From Sipunculus nudus (Eukaryota > Annelida > Sipuncula > Golfingiida > Sipunculidae): a stretch of 64,000 nt of DNA. Both the position numbers and the translations under genes were made by a program. The DNA lies in NCBI GenBank assembly GCA_026874595.1, contig CM049309.1, positions 14,004,576 to 14,068,575 of the forward strand. The letters run 5' to 3'. The notes beneath the pieces were generated by a model that ran no database searches, was not told the origin of the DNA, and saw nothing but the letters and a program-made list of their open reading frames with translations. The first letter of the stretch is position 1; every line of letters starts with the position of its first letter. Shown here piece by piece: positions 25,998 to 37,958 of this stretch.

Positions 25998-26048
25998 ATG
26001 GACTTTGAAAGACCACGACGATGGGCACTGTATTTTCTTCTTTTCTTT
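25998..26048 (+). CDS. Exon 1: start codon and signal peptide n/h-region
   Basis: Encodes MDFERPRRWALYFLLFF and ends in phase 0 at a TTT|GTGAGT donor. An acceptor-like TTCGATTTCAG lies 7 bp before the ATG, so a spliced 5' UTR exon probably lies upstream. The Arg pair followed by a hydrophobic run is a typical signal-peptide start. Confidence 0.8.
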
Positions 26049-26336
26049 GTGAGTCATATAATATATGTATACATGTATTTATTTTATTTATTTTATTTTT
26101 GCTTTTCGTTCAGTTGACTTTTCATCGAAATATGATGACGTAAATTTAATTTTCTATCAACAGTGATATCCTCATATCCTCATAACTCATACTGAAATTT
26201 AATATAATATGATAAACATTATGGAGAGTAATTAAATAATATAAGCATTAATACATGTAGATACACATTATCTTATAGACCTGTCCAGAATATTTATTTT
26301 ACGGGGACAGTTGGGGAAATGATTTGTAATAACCTC

Positions 26337-26397
<61 letters not shown>

Positions 26398-27714
26398 TTT
26401 TTGTTGCATTTTCGACCACATTATTTAAGGAAAAATATAAACAATTTATACCAAACTCAGTTCTTCAAAAATTTATGCTCAATAGTATATACTATATACA
26501 ATGCTGTAGTTAATATTTCTAAGATACCAAAAGAAACGGTTATTTCTTTTTTTGATTTCTTAATTTTGTCATGAAACATTAAAGTTAAATCTAACCAATC
26601 GCATATGGATTTATAAAACACACATTGAAATGGGAAAATACCTGCTTTGAACAAAATACAAGACATCTTATTTTCTTTTACCTTACTCTTTATTGTTGAA
26701 GAGATAATACGTTCAGAGTTTATGTAAATCAATACATTTATCATTTGTATTTTCTTCAGAGTCTTTTTTCTGGTGAGTAGCCTGTCTTTTTAATTCTTTG
26801 CAAACACGTATGATTTAATTTATATATATAATTTACATATATTTATCTAGTCTTTTATTGAATAAAATTCTTCACACCGCCTTTGTTGTTGCTTATTGCC
26901 AGAAAGGACGAAGGTCATTTCCTGAACGTCATACAATGTAATTAGTTCCTTTCTTTATAAATCCCGTGACGTCATATTTGCTGCAGCCAGTCCCATCGCA
27001 TAATTGCCTTGTTTGCAGAGGCTTTTCCTTTGCACAAAGAAAAGCACGTACTATTTTCGTGAAATTAAATCCTGGAAGCGTTTTTTATATAAATCTTTAT
27101 TTGTCGTTTTGAAATTCTATTTGTACATTAAAAATTAGATATTTTATTGAATAGTTTGCATATTTAAACTTATATTGTCTTAAGGTGGGTATAGGCCTAC
27201 GTTTAAAACAGGTGAAGCGTATGTTCCCGTCAAAGTGTAAAATCAAATAACGTACTATTATTATATGAATGATCTCTTTGTGATTGTCACAAGTATATAA
27301 TGCTTCATTATTTTATTTAAACCAGTGAGAGTTTATGTAACATTGCATGTAACACATTTTTTGGGGGTGGGGAAAAAATGGTGAAATTTGTGGATCTTTT
27401 GCTTGATATGTATGTGTACTGCTTGTATAACTGTTCAGGTGTACGGACGCGTTGTGTGCTCCCAGTCTCTATCAGAAATAAGGTTTATTTTCACAACTTT
27501 GATTCCGAGGACACCGCCTTCCTCTACACTTACACAGCGAATGGCGGATACATTCAAATAACGACAGACCCGACAACCACAGGATTAAGAACAAGTGAGC
27601 AGATTTACATGTTTTCATTCAAATGCAGCAGTACTTGTGTTTGCAGATGTCGTGTGTCACATAGGGACACAACATATGCTCGATAGGACAGAGTCACCCG
27701 GGATAGACTGGTAC

Positions 27715-27778
<64 letters not shown>

Positions 27779-28619
27779 CTTAGTTTTTTACCCAGCAGAA
27801 CCTACTTGAGTCGATATTTGGATAATACGTCTGTTCCTTTAACTTCGAACCCCTTAGTATTCCTATAGATTTATCATATATTATAGACACATCATGTTAC
27901 AGTTTAATATACGGTAGTTGCTTTTTTGCCAGGTTTTCATATTCGCGGTATTCACGAAATGGGAACTATTGCCAAAACAAAACCTCCGTGAATAAGAGGT
28001 CAATCGCTGACGGCAAATCTGAAAAGTTACAGGTTGACATCAATTAAAACAGGTCCTGTTTGTTCAAAGATTGGTATTTTAAATGATATCAGATCTTTCC
28101 AAATGTTTGATCAATGTTTTGCTAGTACCATTCTGTGAACAAAATATTTGATATGATTAATTCATATATTTTTTATGTTAATTTTTTTGGTATTTTGACA
28201 TCGCGAAAATGGATCCTGGTGAAACACTAAAAACGTGAAAATCGCGAAATTTTAACCCCGTGAATATGACGCATATTTCCACGGTATATGACTGCATGAT
28301 GGCAGTTCTAGTGATGTATAAATGGCTTTCTTGTTCAATTTTAAAGTTAATAAACAAAAATAATGTGTTCATAAATAATATATAAAATTAATGTTTTCAT
28401 ACCTGATATAAAATTTGCCTTTGCAGAATACCTATGTTTGAAGAAGGCAAACAAGGGGAATGATTTTTACATGGTTGGCCAGTTAGAGGCACAGGGCTTC
28501 GTCACAAACCAGATACAGTGCATGCACATAATCATCGGTGAGGGTTTCCTGTTGGAAAGACCCTACAAAATAGGTGAGTTACTTACAATTGTTCATACTA
28601 TCTCAGTATATATATATTG

Positions 28620-28671
<52 letters not shown>

Positions 28672-28841
28672 ATATATAAATATAGCATATATATATAAGT
28701 GGTCGCATTTGCGAGGTGGTCGTCTAGGCGAGTCTTATATAAAGAGCGAAATAGAATCGGACCGTAAAAAGTCGTCGTTCCTTTGAGATGGTCGCCAAGG
28801 TGAGGGGGCCGTTAGGCAAGGTTTCACTGTATATATATATA

Positions 28842-28911
<70 letters not shown>

Positions 28912-29032
28912 AATGAGTGCTTAGAAGAGCATGTTAGAAATACAGTTTTATTGCAGTTTTGATATATCTGTTGATACCTAAGAAGAAGTTTTAACCCTCC
29001 AGGTGCAGAATTAAGTTATCATATTCGAATGA

Positions 29033-29067
<35 letters not shown>

Positions 29068-32000
29068 TACTACTATTATTATTAGTACAAGTACTACTAC
29101 TACTCTTACTGTTATTCTTTCACTTATACTCTTGAGTTAAAAAAAACCACCTGTTTATAAGCTTATAATAACAAGGAAAATTAAATCTGTTCATCTTGTC
29201 GTTCCCAGACAGACTTAACCAATGTCCAAGCAGAAAGGAAGATGAGGACGAGACGTTCAACGTCATGTTACAATGTAAGTCAGCCTTATCATCAATGTTC
29301 ACCATGTGCTGTTTTAGATATTCTTCATGGATATACACCTGAATTTGGCATATGGAAATTATCACAATTATTGTCTGCCCCAGGAGGGTATGCGTTCATC
29401 CCCGTTCGTGTGTGTGTGGGTTTGTTCACAACATAACTCACGCAATCATTAACTTGATCTCATGAAATTTTCAGGGCATTTCGGGAATGGGCCAATGAGC
29501 CATTATATTTTGGTGTGGATCCGGCACATATTCCGGATTTAGGAAAGATATCAATGAATATATTCAAATGTAGTGTTACTTATTCACGAATGAATCTATG
29601 AATATGGACTGATTAAGTGAATGCAAACACGATTTCATGAACATTCCACAATAGGGATCTTTGATATAACGGAGGATTGCATTCCTTTGAATGCAGATTT
29701 CTAATTCACATAGTTATTGCCAATGGAATAAATAAGGCCATCCATCATCATTATATTGGAACAGTTTTCATTAAAATTATAATTCAATAATATGTATTGC
29801 AATAAAATGCAGAATATACCATGTTAGCAAACATCCCCCATTAAACCCCATTATGTGTGATATTTAAGAAAACTACCATTGGAAGCAGAAGCGGATCCAG
29901 GGGGGGGGGGGGTCCAGGGGGTCCGGACCCCCCCCCCCCCTTTTTCACCCGAAGCAACCTTTTTTAAGGGGTTTTAGACGTAATTTTGCGGCCTGGACCC
30001 CCCCCCCCCCCTTTTCCAGACCTGATGACCTTTTTTTTTAGGATTTTCATTTTTCCTCCTGGGTTGGACCCCCCCTTTTCCTAAATCCTGGATCCGCCCC
30101 TGGGAAGGCTACTTGAATAACACCTCTGGCTTACCCAGTTATAGCATACTTTCTTTACTAAGCTGAGGGAGTCTTATCCTGCTCAGAATCAAATGAAATT
30201 TTCTTCTTGAACGAACAGATCCCTTCAGCAGCACCGGGGTCACGTGTCCTCTGACGTCAGGGAAGTATCAGCTGACCATCGACATCGATGACGATTCGGT
30301 GGACGTTTGCGCGGGAGACGAGTCGTCCATCGCCCACGTAACATCAAACACAATTCAGATCAATTCCTGTCAGGCATCCGCAAAATTTAGTGAGCAAAAT
30401 ATTTTTTTTTTATATATCAATTGTGAATATGTAACATATTTTTTAAAACAAAATTCGTGAGCGCAGTATTCTGTTAAATACGTCTTAATGAGTTCAGTGT
30501 TCTGTATATACGTAGTGTTAATGAGTTCATTGTTCTGTTATATATACGTACGTCTTAATGAATTCAATGTGTAGTAAAAGGTAGGCCTACGTCTGAATTA
30601 ATTCAGTATTCTGTTATACGTACGGCTTAATGAGTTCAAGCAATATTCTGTTGTATGTACGTCTTAAATAATTTAGTTTTGTGTTATACGTATACGTCTT
30701 AATGAGTTCAATGTTCTGTTATATATGTACGCCTTAATGAATTCAATGTTCTGTTATACGTACTTTAGTCTTCTGTTATATGCTCGTCTAAGGAGTTCAA
30801 TGTTCTATTATATATAACTAAATGTGTTCAATAGTCCGTTACTTACATCTTACTGAATACAATATGATGTTATGTTAAACCTCGCTTCATCTGGGTGAAT
30901 GCGTTTAATTGTTGATAATACCATTCACATGAAATTCAAATGACGATTACTTAGTTTTATAATTTAAACATATTATCGCTCATTCTACCTTAAATGTATG
31001 TTTTGGCATAATCAATTTTGAACCCGATTCGTTGATTCATTTTTATTCTCTGATCTCTGAATATCTGATTGACTGCATGATTTTTATTATTTCCTTCTTT
31101 TTATTTGCACACTCATTTATTCAGGAATGGTTTTTGTATTTTTTTTTTTTAATTTTTGTTGTTCATATATAAACATGTGCAATCAATTTATAAATATTAA
31201 TGATTCTCCTAAACGTTCGTACAAACGTGCTGGCGATGAATTACTTTCCCATTTTATTGATTTAAATTTGATATTCAGGTATACATGCAATCAGACTTTT
31301 ATATAGGCCTACCATAATAAATAGCCCTATTGTTTCACCTGACAGAGAAAACTGTAGCTATAATTACAACAATGCGTGTTTTTGATAATGGTATACATGT
31401 ACATGTATATATAGCAGTAACTGTGACTGATACGCTCCATTGCAGAAACTCCATTCCAGACAACCTTGACCTGCATGGGCCATCTCCAAGGCAACAGGAT
31501 CGACATAGACGACAACGGAGGAATCCTTATCTTATCAGCCGTTATCGAGGACGTCACATATACTTACTGTACGGTACGAGCTCTTCACTTGACGGTCGTA
31601 ATAAAGCAGTGAAGCATATAATGCAGTGCTGCCACTCCCGATTTAATGGAAACAAGAATAAAATCTTACAAGAAAAAAGTAAAAAAGTATGAAAAAAAGT
31701 AAAAATCAATGTCAAATATAGCGCAGTATTCGTAAAATTTTACAGCATGCGATACTTCTAAAAAAGCTTCATTTATGAGAGTATTTATTTCAGTATCCCA
31801 TATGTATAGTGATTTTGAACATTGACAAGGACGCAGAAAAAATCCATTGCGAATGAAATGCCACTGTTATGAAATATTGACAGAGGAAGTCTACTGCACT
31901 AAGTTCAAATGAACAGCTTATAATCACCATCTAAAGATGATGATTTTAGAAAAGAAAATATAAAAAAAGTATTAACAACCGAAAAAGTATGAGAAATAGT

Positions 32001-35000
32001 ATAAATAGAAGTCTTGCCTGAAAAAAGTATGTTACTTTAAAAAGAGTACAGAGTCGCTGCACTGATAATGTTTCAAGCCGGCTCTATATTATGTGGAAAG
32101 TGAATATACGTTTGTAGATGTCAACCTGATACCAATGTCATTCATACATATAAAAAATTACTTGTATATATTACAGAGGTTTATATCTGTCCGAAGCTAG
32201 AAATTGTAAACCACATCACAACAAAATATTAAAGATATAAAAATACTTTGTTATATAAAACTAACCCCGTGATTGGGTCTATGACAATCAAGGGTATAGA
32301 TACAGTATAATCGAAAAAGGGGGCTCAGCACTCTGATACAGGTATATTTCGGTAAAGCTATAAAAAGGTATAGTTGAATTATGCGGGGATAAATTTCAGG
32401 GGGTTAAAACACCAACTGAACCCACATTTTCGTTTTCAAGAAAATGTGAGTCCAATGCCTATTAGACTTCTACTATATACCTTACTATAAATAATATATT
32501 AAAATTTTAATAATTGTATGAGTTATATAGGAAAAGTTTGTCATTTCCTTACTTTTTTCCAGACGTGCATGGTATGTGTTCGTATAACGTCATTGACAAA
32601 TGTGGGTTCATCATAAACATACATATATCAGAATATGAAGAAATTGAAATGAACCCATGTTTTCTCCCCAAAAAATGTGGGTTCAACGCCAAATTGGCTT
32701 CTACTATATACTAATATAAATAATATATAATGGTATTCTATCAGTTAGGAACATTCAAATAAGCAGTAAAAAATTAGTCTCACCTCTTGACTTATTTTCT
32801 GGACATAATACGCCATGACATTGACAAAAATACCAAAAGTGGTTTCACCTTGCACAAATAAATGTGGGATCACAGGCTGAAAAGTGGAAATTCGTAAAAA
32901 TAAAAATGTGGGTTCACTATAACTGAGTGTCTGTTATAGACAATGAGCCCGCATTTTACTGCAAAATAATCTGGGTTCACTTGTTGTTTTAGCCCCCTGA
33001 AGTTCATTCCCGTATTCTCCACCTTTATATCTATAGTAGACTTATAAATATAACCCTCGCATGCATAATAACAGAATAGCAAACGGTATATGAGAGACTT
33101 GAAACCCGGCGCTGCTTTTCAGTATTAAATTTTTATGTCGAAAAAATAGGGGGACCGGACCCCCTGTTATCCTCTAGATCCGCCCCTTATTTTAATCAAT
33201 AAATTATATTTCATGCTCTTTAATTTGCACTCAACTCTGGTATACATACATACCTCTGACTTTTGGTATACTAGGAGGGGCTGATACAAGATAGTTGAAA
33301 AAACATCATGATGTAAATCTCGGCTGTGTTTTTAAGCGTTTTAAAAGTTCAACTTCAAAGATTATGTAGGTCGAAATAATAATGTCCGTACATTTTCAGA
33401 GATATAAAGAAGATGGGGAGAGCATTTTTTTATCACTTGATGTGACAAGCAACAAGGTGTTTCAGTGTCAGCCTGGCAGAGACGCATCTTCTTATGGAGG
33501 GAAGAGAGACGGTGGCATATACCGTGCCCTTACGCTTACAAGTAAGGAGATTCTTTTCTAAGAAAACTCGACATCCCCCCCCCCCTCCCTGTCGAAGTAA
33601 CTCGACACACAGCCCCCCCCCCCCCCCCAAGTATTACGTTTGAAAAAAAAAACATAGCAGCACATAAAACAATTCTTGTTAAGTATAATAGACATACTTT
33701 AATTTTAAAACATTTCTATATCCACTAAGGCTGTATCAATATATCGATAAAGAGATACAGCTATAAAGCTAAACATATTTTATTTTTCGCATTTAAGAAT
33801 GACCAAGACAAATATTTTCCCATATAATCGACTGGATGATAAATATACATGCGGCTCCGTTGACATACCGACGCGTGTGAGCGATAAAAGGGGAATATTA
33901 CTGATATGAGAGTCGTTTGCATGCAGAGATGGGGGGGGGGGGGGGGGGGGGGGGTGTCCGACGGAGTACGGGGAGAAGCAACCTGACCCACCGACCCCAT
34001 CCAAGGCAGAATTTTGTTAATGAAAGTAATTTTTGCTCAGTTTTCAACACTTTTATTTGAATATTCAAGATAATTCTGTATAGGCTAACATTCATAATGA
34101 TTAACTAAGGCCATCGAAGCAAGCAATATCCTAGATTTTCTTGTAATAAGATTCGCAAGAATATTGAGGTAAATATGAAGAAAATAGAAAGTGGAAAAAT
34201 CTAGGAATCGCCATGTACAAAATAAGGCGTTTTATTCCCCTAGAAAGTGAGGGGAACAAATCATACAAATCCTCATCAAACTTGGTCCCCTTCAATAAAT
34301 AGTGAGGGGGACATGCCGCGCCCCGCTGAAACGAGGCCCGTGATTACTGACGTTCCTTGGTATTGATGAAATCGGTACTCATTTCATATTGCTACCATTA
34401 CATTAATTACTTTATTAATCCGTGGTCACAGTAGGGCACTGCATTTCACTTTATAATCCTTCATTTAAGCTCTACATGATTCAAAAGTTAGCGCAACAAT
34501 TTCTCGAGATGCTTTCAAAAGTTAACTCCGTGTTCGACATCAGACGCAATAAATTGTCAAAGCCTTGGGAGGGATTGAATAAAAGCATGAAAATGTGATT
34601 GATTCATGGATTCATATTCACGGAAATATACAAAAAAACTGTGTAATTTCATGACATGAAAACAGCCTATACATGATTTTTCCGACCAAATACAAAAGAA
34701 CGATGCAAAGAGGGAATGGAAAGGTCTTAAACAAGATCGCCATTTTAATATTCAGTGGTCTATTCAGTAAATTAGGGTAAGGTAACATTGTTTGTAAAAT
34801 GTTTCTATACCAACATATTACTTATCGACGGCCATTTATCAAACGCCAAATTTGACCCATCCTCTGAAATGATAACATATCCATCCCAAAGAGAATAGTG
34901 CAATCTTCCGAGGTACTCGCGTTGAATAATAAAATATAATCCAAGAGTTTAAGAATTGCTTTCACATTAAATATTCCGAAAGTGGGTATTATTTCTTTTT

Positions 35001-37958
35001 CTTGTATTGTACCGACCTGATTTTGTCAGCATTTGGTTTATGATAAACATAGAGGAGTTTATTTTTTCTTTTAGGAATGCCCGATGATATAACAACGGGA
35101 CAACCCGGAAATGTAACGACGGCAGTTGATGGACTAGTCACAGGAGGTAATGTTAGGAACAGAACAAACACTTGCCGTGAAAACAGTTTGCATTTATATA
35201 GAGCTGTGTACATATTTACATGTATATATAACCGTTTTTCTGGAAACGATAATTTGGAAACAGCAAAAAAAATCGGTCATATGAAATTTCATTAAAGTGT
35301 ACACATGCACACGGCACGGCAACGACAATGCGGTACGACTATCCGGCTATTTTTCGAAAACATAATTGTGCGGCGATACTCCTAAAAATGACGTCACTAC
35401 TTCCATGCACGGGCATTCTTTGTCACTTCATATCGGCTAGAAGTGTAAATTCAGTTAGGTAGAGATCTTTTGTCTACACATATGATAATCTATTCTAAAG
35501 CACTCTTAATTTTCATAAGGTTTTTAAATTCCAATAAGTTCCTTTCTGTCTTCGTCTTTGATTAATAAATTGGACCTAGGATAACGCTTTACTTCTTCAT
35601 CTTATCGACACGGAAATTTAAATCAATGGCAATATCTAGAAGGATACTATCGCCCTGAAGGTCCATCACGATGAATAAAACACGTGCGATTTGGCCTTCG
35701 ATAATTAATTTTGCCGGATTATGTGTACCCAAAACGCAATTTCGTTATCGTTGCCGTCGCCGGACTGACAAAGCCAACTTTAACTCGGTAGGCTCTCCGA
35801 CGTAGAAGAGGCAAAATTTACCACTCAAAAAACCTGTCACTCCTGAATATCTGGGAACACATTGGCAGCAAGTACAGTTTTAGTTATAATTTGCGTCGTG
35901 TAGTGAAATGGAGGGTAAGGTGTCACTATTATCAAAATATCTATTTTTTGGAGAAAACCAAATAAACAAAAGTATATAAGTTCAGAGTGGGCGGAGAGGC
36001 AGATATAATTGTCAGAAAAATGTTTGTTATAATCGCTTGTATGCCTAAACACATTTTTTTTTATTATGGGACACAGGTCATATACACATAAAAATTTTGT
36101 AAATGAAACAAGGGAAATATGCTGAAATCCTATAAAGCTTTTTCTTATTGGAATAACGTATATGATTTGATTAGGTCTATGTACGTTTTGGCTTAGACAT
36201 ATGAATAATAAAGCAGTGTTTTCATGTATCCGTAAATATCGTACACACCCAAAAAAAATCGCATCCCCCTCTTTTTAAGATGAACTATATTCATGTGTAC
36301 GTTTTAACGTGCTCCGCTTGCGTATCCGCTAAAACGGACCGCATCGAAACGGATCGGTGAGCGATTGCGGATTGCAAAAATGCCTACATTTCCCAACAGT
36401 GCTTCGGAAGTGAAATGAGATATATTGACCTTCTTCCTGCCTGTCGTCCTTGCAGTTTCAAAAGAGGCACGCGTAAGGGTATCCAGCAGAAAAACGTACG
36501 TACTTATGGAAACAGTTTTTGCTGACTGCGCACTATTTAGCGTACGTATGTCTTTTGCGGGATTTCCCTGTGCAGTAGCCCAGCGTTCTTTTGCCCCACT
36601 GCTCTCTGCCATAGATATTCCTGCCGTCCCTCATACCAGGGGCACACACCCTTCCACTAGAGGTCGTTTCTACACGAAACGAGTCTCTTCTGTTTGGGCA
36701 CTGTAGGAAGGCCGGGACTACTTGTTTCAGATGTCAAACTTTAAAATCAAAATTTGTTACATTTTAAGGAAATTTTGTTTGCATTTCACAAAATATTACT
36801 TATTCCGTAGACTTTACCACAAAAACACCCGTGTTAATGTTATTTTCCTTGAAAGAATTCTTATACAACACACTTGAACGTACTGCATTTTCCTCTTCAC
36901 TATATTTATACCTAGGACGCTTATGCATTGTGGGTTTCAGATTTCGACTCCAACAGTCCCTTAACAGCAGGAAAAAATTACGTTTTCCAATTGCTTCAAA
37001 GTCAAAATTATGAATTTATAACATCTAACTCAGAAAAACTTATGAATGGCCAGAGTAACATCTCAATTAAGGAACATTCATTTGTGTGAGCAAGTTGTCA
37101 AAGACAAATTACATAATCTATTCTGTACAGATAATTAAGTATTATTTTTTCTTTCAACAATTCTAACAATTTATATGTAAAAAAAGAAAACAAGTTTTAA
37201 GTAGCGCAGAATGGAATATATAAAAAGAAAAATTAGCGAATATAAAGCAATGTCTTAAATGCATATGAAAGCCTGCCAAACATGAAAATACTAGGAACCA
37301 TGTTTCTTAATCATGTCAAATGTCAATTAATCCTTTTAACTGTATTGTCATCATCCCGGAGGGGGGGGGGGGGTGATAATAAGCATATATTATTATTTGG
37401 AAACAAGCACTTAAAATAGGATATTTATCCCATGCAGTGAATCTAAATGGACTCCTGCATACAACCTGCTGCAGTTGGTTATTACCTCCGCTGAACGGAA
37501 TTGATTAAATTTCCGGATCCGGATCACCATCTGTTCAATCCGGATCACCATGTTGGCTTCAGGAATTTTTTTAAAAGAAAAAAGCTGCATGTCTGACAGT
37601 GCCATATGGGGGTTATGAGATGCCTTAGCGAAGGTTTGCTTTCTCTGAGTGAAAGTTCTAATTTTTAATAATACAATATTGCTTATTATCAGATGGAGAA
37701 AACGTGGATACTACCGTGGACCCTGTAGCGCAAGGAGCACCGCCTGATAAGACCGTGATTTTAATTGGCTCCCTGGTATCTGTTGGTATGTGCATTGTGG
37801 TCATACTGGTGGGTGCGCTCATCTACTGCTATACGGTCAGGCCAAAGATGCGACAAGGGGGCCACCTGAAGAAAAGCGTTGACGACGACTTCACCGGACC
37901 AACAATGAGCGGGGCAAGATCATGGCACGCCAGCTACGATACTGGCTCCACTGACTAA
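25998..37958 (+). CDS. Novel type I membrane protein, ten coding exons, 403 aa
   Basis: Coding join, by splice sites: 25998-26048, 26760-26772, 27439-27594, 28427-28573, 29209-29274, 30219-30389, 31446-31573, 33400-33541, 35075-35146, 37693-37958. All junctions are GT-AG, phases agree throughout, and the total is 1212 nt including TAA. Residues 1-22 form a signal peptide (RRWALYFLLFFSLFSG). The ectodomain (about 23-335) has ten cysteines at 27, 77, 105, 128, 154, 175, 195, 211, 243 and 267, an even number that suits disulphide pairing, and one N-glycosylation site, NVT at 304. A transmembrane helix spans about 336-363 (VILIGSLVSVGMCIVVILVG). The tail is about 40 residues, starting RPKMRQGG and ending GSTD. 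The spacing around TCPLTSGKY...VCAGDESS...NSCQ loosely recalls cysteine-rich ectodomains of uncharacterised invertebrate surface proteins (DUF7042/7043-like). That is from memory and weak. Function unknown; a receptor or adhesion role is inference. Confidence 0.88.
26339..26393. repeat. (TA)n microsatellite in intron 1
   Basis: About 55 bp of pure TA. Confidence 0.96.
26760..26772 (+). CDS. Exon 2: 13-nt microexon
   Basis: Flanked by TTTGTATTTTCTTCAG and CTG|GTGAGT, this 13-nt exon encodes SLFS plus one base of Gly. It converts phase 0 after exon 1 into the phase 1 that exon 3 needs, and it completes the signal peptide. Skipping it would shift the whole protein out of frame. Confidence 0.75.
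27439..27594 (+). CDS. Exon 3: N-terminal ectodomain
   Basis: Preceded by CTGTTCAG and followed by ACAA|GTGAGC. Encodes residues 22-73, beginning GVRTRCVLPVSIRNKVYF. Contains Cys27 and an aromatic-rich stretch (FHNFDSEDTAFLYTYT). Confidence 0.88.
27717..27777. repeat. (TA)n microsatellite in intron 3
   Basis: About 61 bp of pure TA, shortly after the exon 3 donor. Confidence 0.96.
28427..28573 (+). CDS. Exon 4: ectodomain
   Basis: Preceded by TTTGCAG and followed by TAG|GTGAGT; phase 1 at both ends. Encodes about residues 74-122 with Cys77 and Cys105 and the segment QIQCMHIIIGEGFLLERPYK. Confidence 0.9.
28620..28668. repeat. (TC)n microsatellite in intron 4
   Basis: CT/TC run followed by TA-rich sequence, about 50 bp downstream of the exon 4 donor. 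Confidence 0.95.
28831..28908. repeat. (TA)n microsatellite in intron 4
   Basis: TA run with a few ATAAAT interruptions. It abuts the transposon-like end GGTTTCACTGT at 28820-28830. Confidence 0.93.
29034..29104. repeat. (TTA)n / (TAC)n trinucleotide repeat in intron 4
   Basis: TTATTA repeats change gradually into TACTAC repeats. Confidence 0.92.
29209..29274 (+). CDS. Exon 5: short ectodomain exon
   Basis: 66 nt between GTTCCCAG and AAT|GTAAGT; phase 1 at both ends. Encodes DRLNQCPSRKEDEDETFNVM plus LQ, with Cys128 and an acidic patch. Confidence 0.85.
29372..29705 (+). repeat. Dispersed repeat of about 310 bp, copy 2 (intron 5)
   Basis: Diverged relative of 25332-25643. It shares the CCAGGAGGGTATGCGTTCAT start, 'cacaacataactcacgcaat', a GGTGTGGATCCGGCA block and a GGAGGATTGCATTCC end. 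Confidence 0.75.
29885..30105. mobile_element. Inverted-repeat (MITE-like) element with G/C homopolymers
   Basis: The ends are inverted: AGCGGATCCAGGGG near 29889 and TCCTGGATCCGCCCCTG at 30086-30102. The interior carries long G and C homopolymers separated by CCTTTTTT words. A relic of the same right end (GATCCGCCCCTT) lies at about 33175-33188. Confidence 0.7.
30219..30389 (+). CDS. Exon 6: cysteine-rich ectodomain exon
   Basis: 171 nt between GAACAG and TTTA|GTGAGC; phase 1 at both ends. Encodes YPFSSTGVTCPLTSGKYQLT through IQINSCQASAKF, with Cys154, Cys175 and Cys195 and an Asp-rich loop (DIDDDSVD) that could bind a cation; that last point is speculation. Confidence 0.9.
31446..31573 (+). 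CDS. Exon 7: ectodomain
   Basis: 128 nt between CATTGCAG and ACG|GTACGAG. Enters in phase 1 and leaves in phase 0. Encodes KTPFQTTLTCMGHLQGNRID through VTYTYCT, with Cys211 and Cys243. Confidence 0.88.
31574..33399 (+). other. Intron 7 of the membrane-protein gene
   Basis: Long intron containing the foldback element at 32340-33040 and a relic of the GGATCCGCCCC element near 33150-33188. The remainder is AT-rich with no coding signal. Confidence 0.7.
32340..33040. mobile_element. Foldback element with AATGTGGGTTCA words
   Basis: The outer segments at about 32350-32430 and 32963-33035 are reverse complements; the shared block reads TTTCAGGGGGTTAAAAC and GTTTTAGCCCCCTGAAG. Between them an internal segment of about 80 bp occurs twice in the same orientation (about 32420-32500 and 32650-32730). 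The word AATGTGGGTTCA or its complement appears about six times. Confidence 0.7.
33400..33541 (+). CDS. Exon 8: ectodomain
   Basis: 142 nt between CATTTTCAG and ACAA|GTAAGG. Enters in phase 0 and leaves in phase 1. Encodes RYKEDGESIFLSLDVTSNKV through YRALTLT, with Cys267, the last extracellular cysteine. Confidence 0.88.
33542..35074 (+). other. Intron 8, with C and G homopolymers
   Basis: Contains C runs at about 33576-33626 and a G run at about 33931-33954, the latter flanked by TGTCCGACGGAG. Near 34240-34320 CCCCTAG and GTGAGGGG words resemble the patch at 22140-22215. No other coding exon is visible. Confidence 0.6.
35075..35146 (+). CDS. Exon 9: membrane-proximal Thr-rich stalk
   Basis: 72 nt between TTCTTTTAG and GGAG|GTAATG; phase 1 at both ends. 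Encodes RMPDDITTGQPGNVTTAVDG plus LVTG, a likely flexible stalk with one N-glycosylation sequon. Confidence 0.85.
35147..37692 (+). other. Intron 9, including a GC-richer block
   Basis: At about 36300-36710 the base composition rises in CG-containing words (TATCCGCTAAAACGG, GCACGCGTAAGGG), and open frames of about 100 codons exist on both strands. They overlap each other and show no recognisable motif, so I treat this as repeat-derived. At 37475-37560 GGATCCGGATCACCAT occurs twice in tandem. Confidence 0.5.
37693..37958 (+). CDS. Exon 10: transmembrane helix, cytoplasmic tail, stop
   Basis: Follows TTATTATCAG. Encodes DGENVDTTVDPVAQGAPPDK, a membrane span of about 28 residues, a basic stop-transfer segment (RPKMRQGGHLKK), an acidic VDDDF motif and a Tyr-containing end (SWHASYDTGSTD), then TAA at 37956-37958. 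A candidate poly(A) signal AATAAA lies at 38196-38201. Confidence 0.92.

Noticed and set aside
24012-28786. Open frames encoding runs of (YI)n and (SL)n
   Set aside because: They are translations of TA and TC microsatellites with no splice or start context.
31330-31692. 120-codon open frame overlapping exon 7
   Set aside because: It is in a different frame from the spliced exon and continues into the intron. Phase continuity supports the other frame.
36304-36706. Overlapping open frames of about 100 codons on both strands
   Set aside because: They shadow each other in a GC-richer intron segment. No recognisable motif, splice context or codon-level argument favours either.
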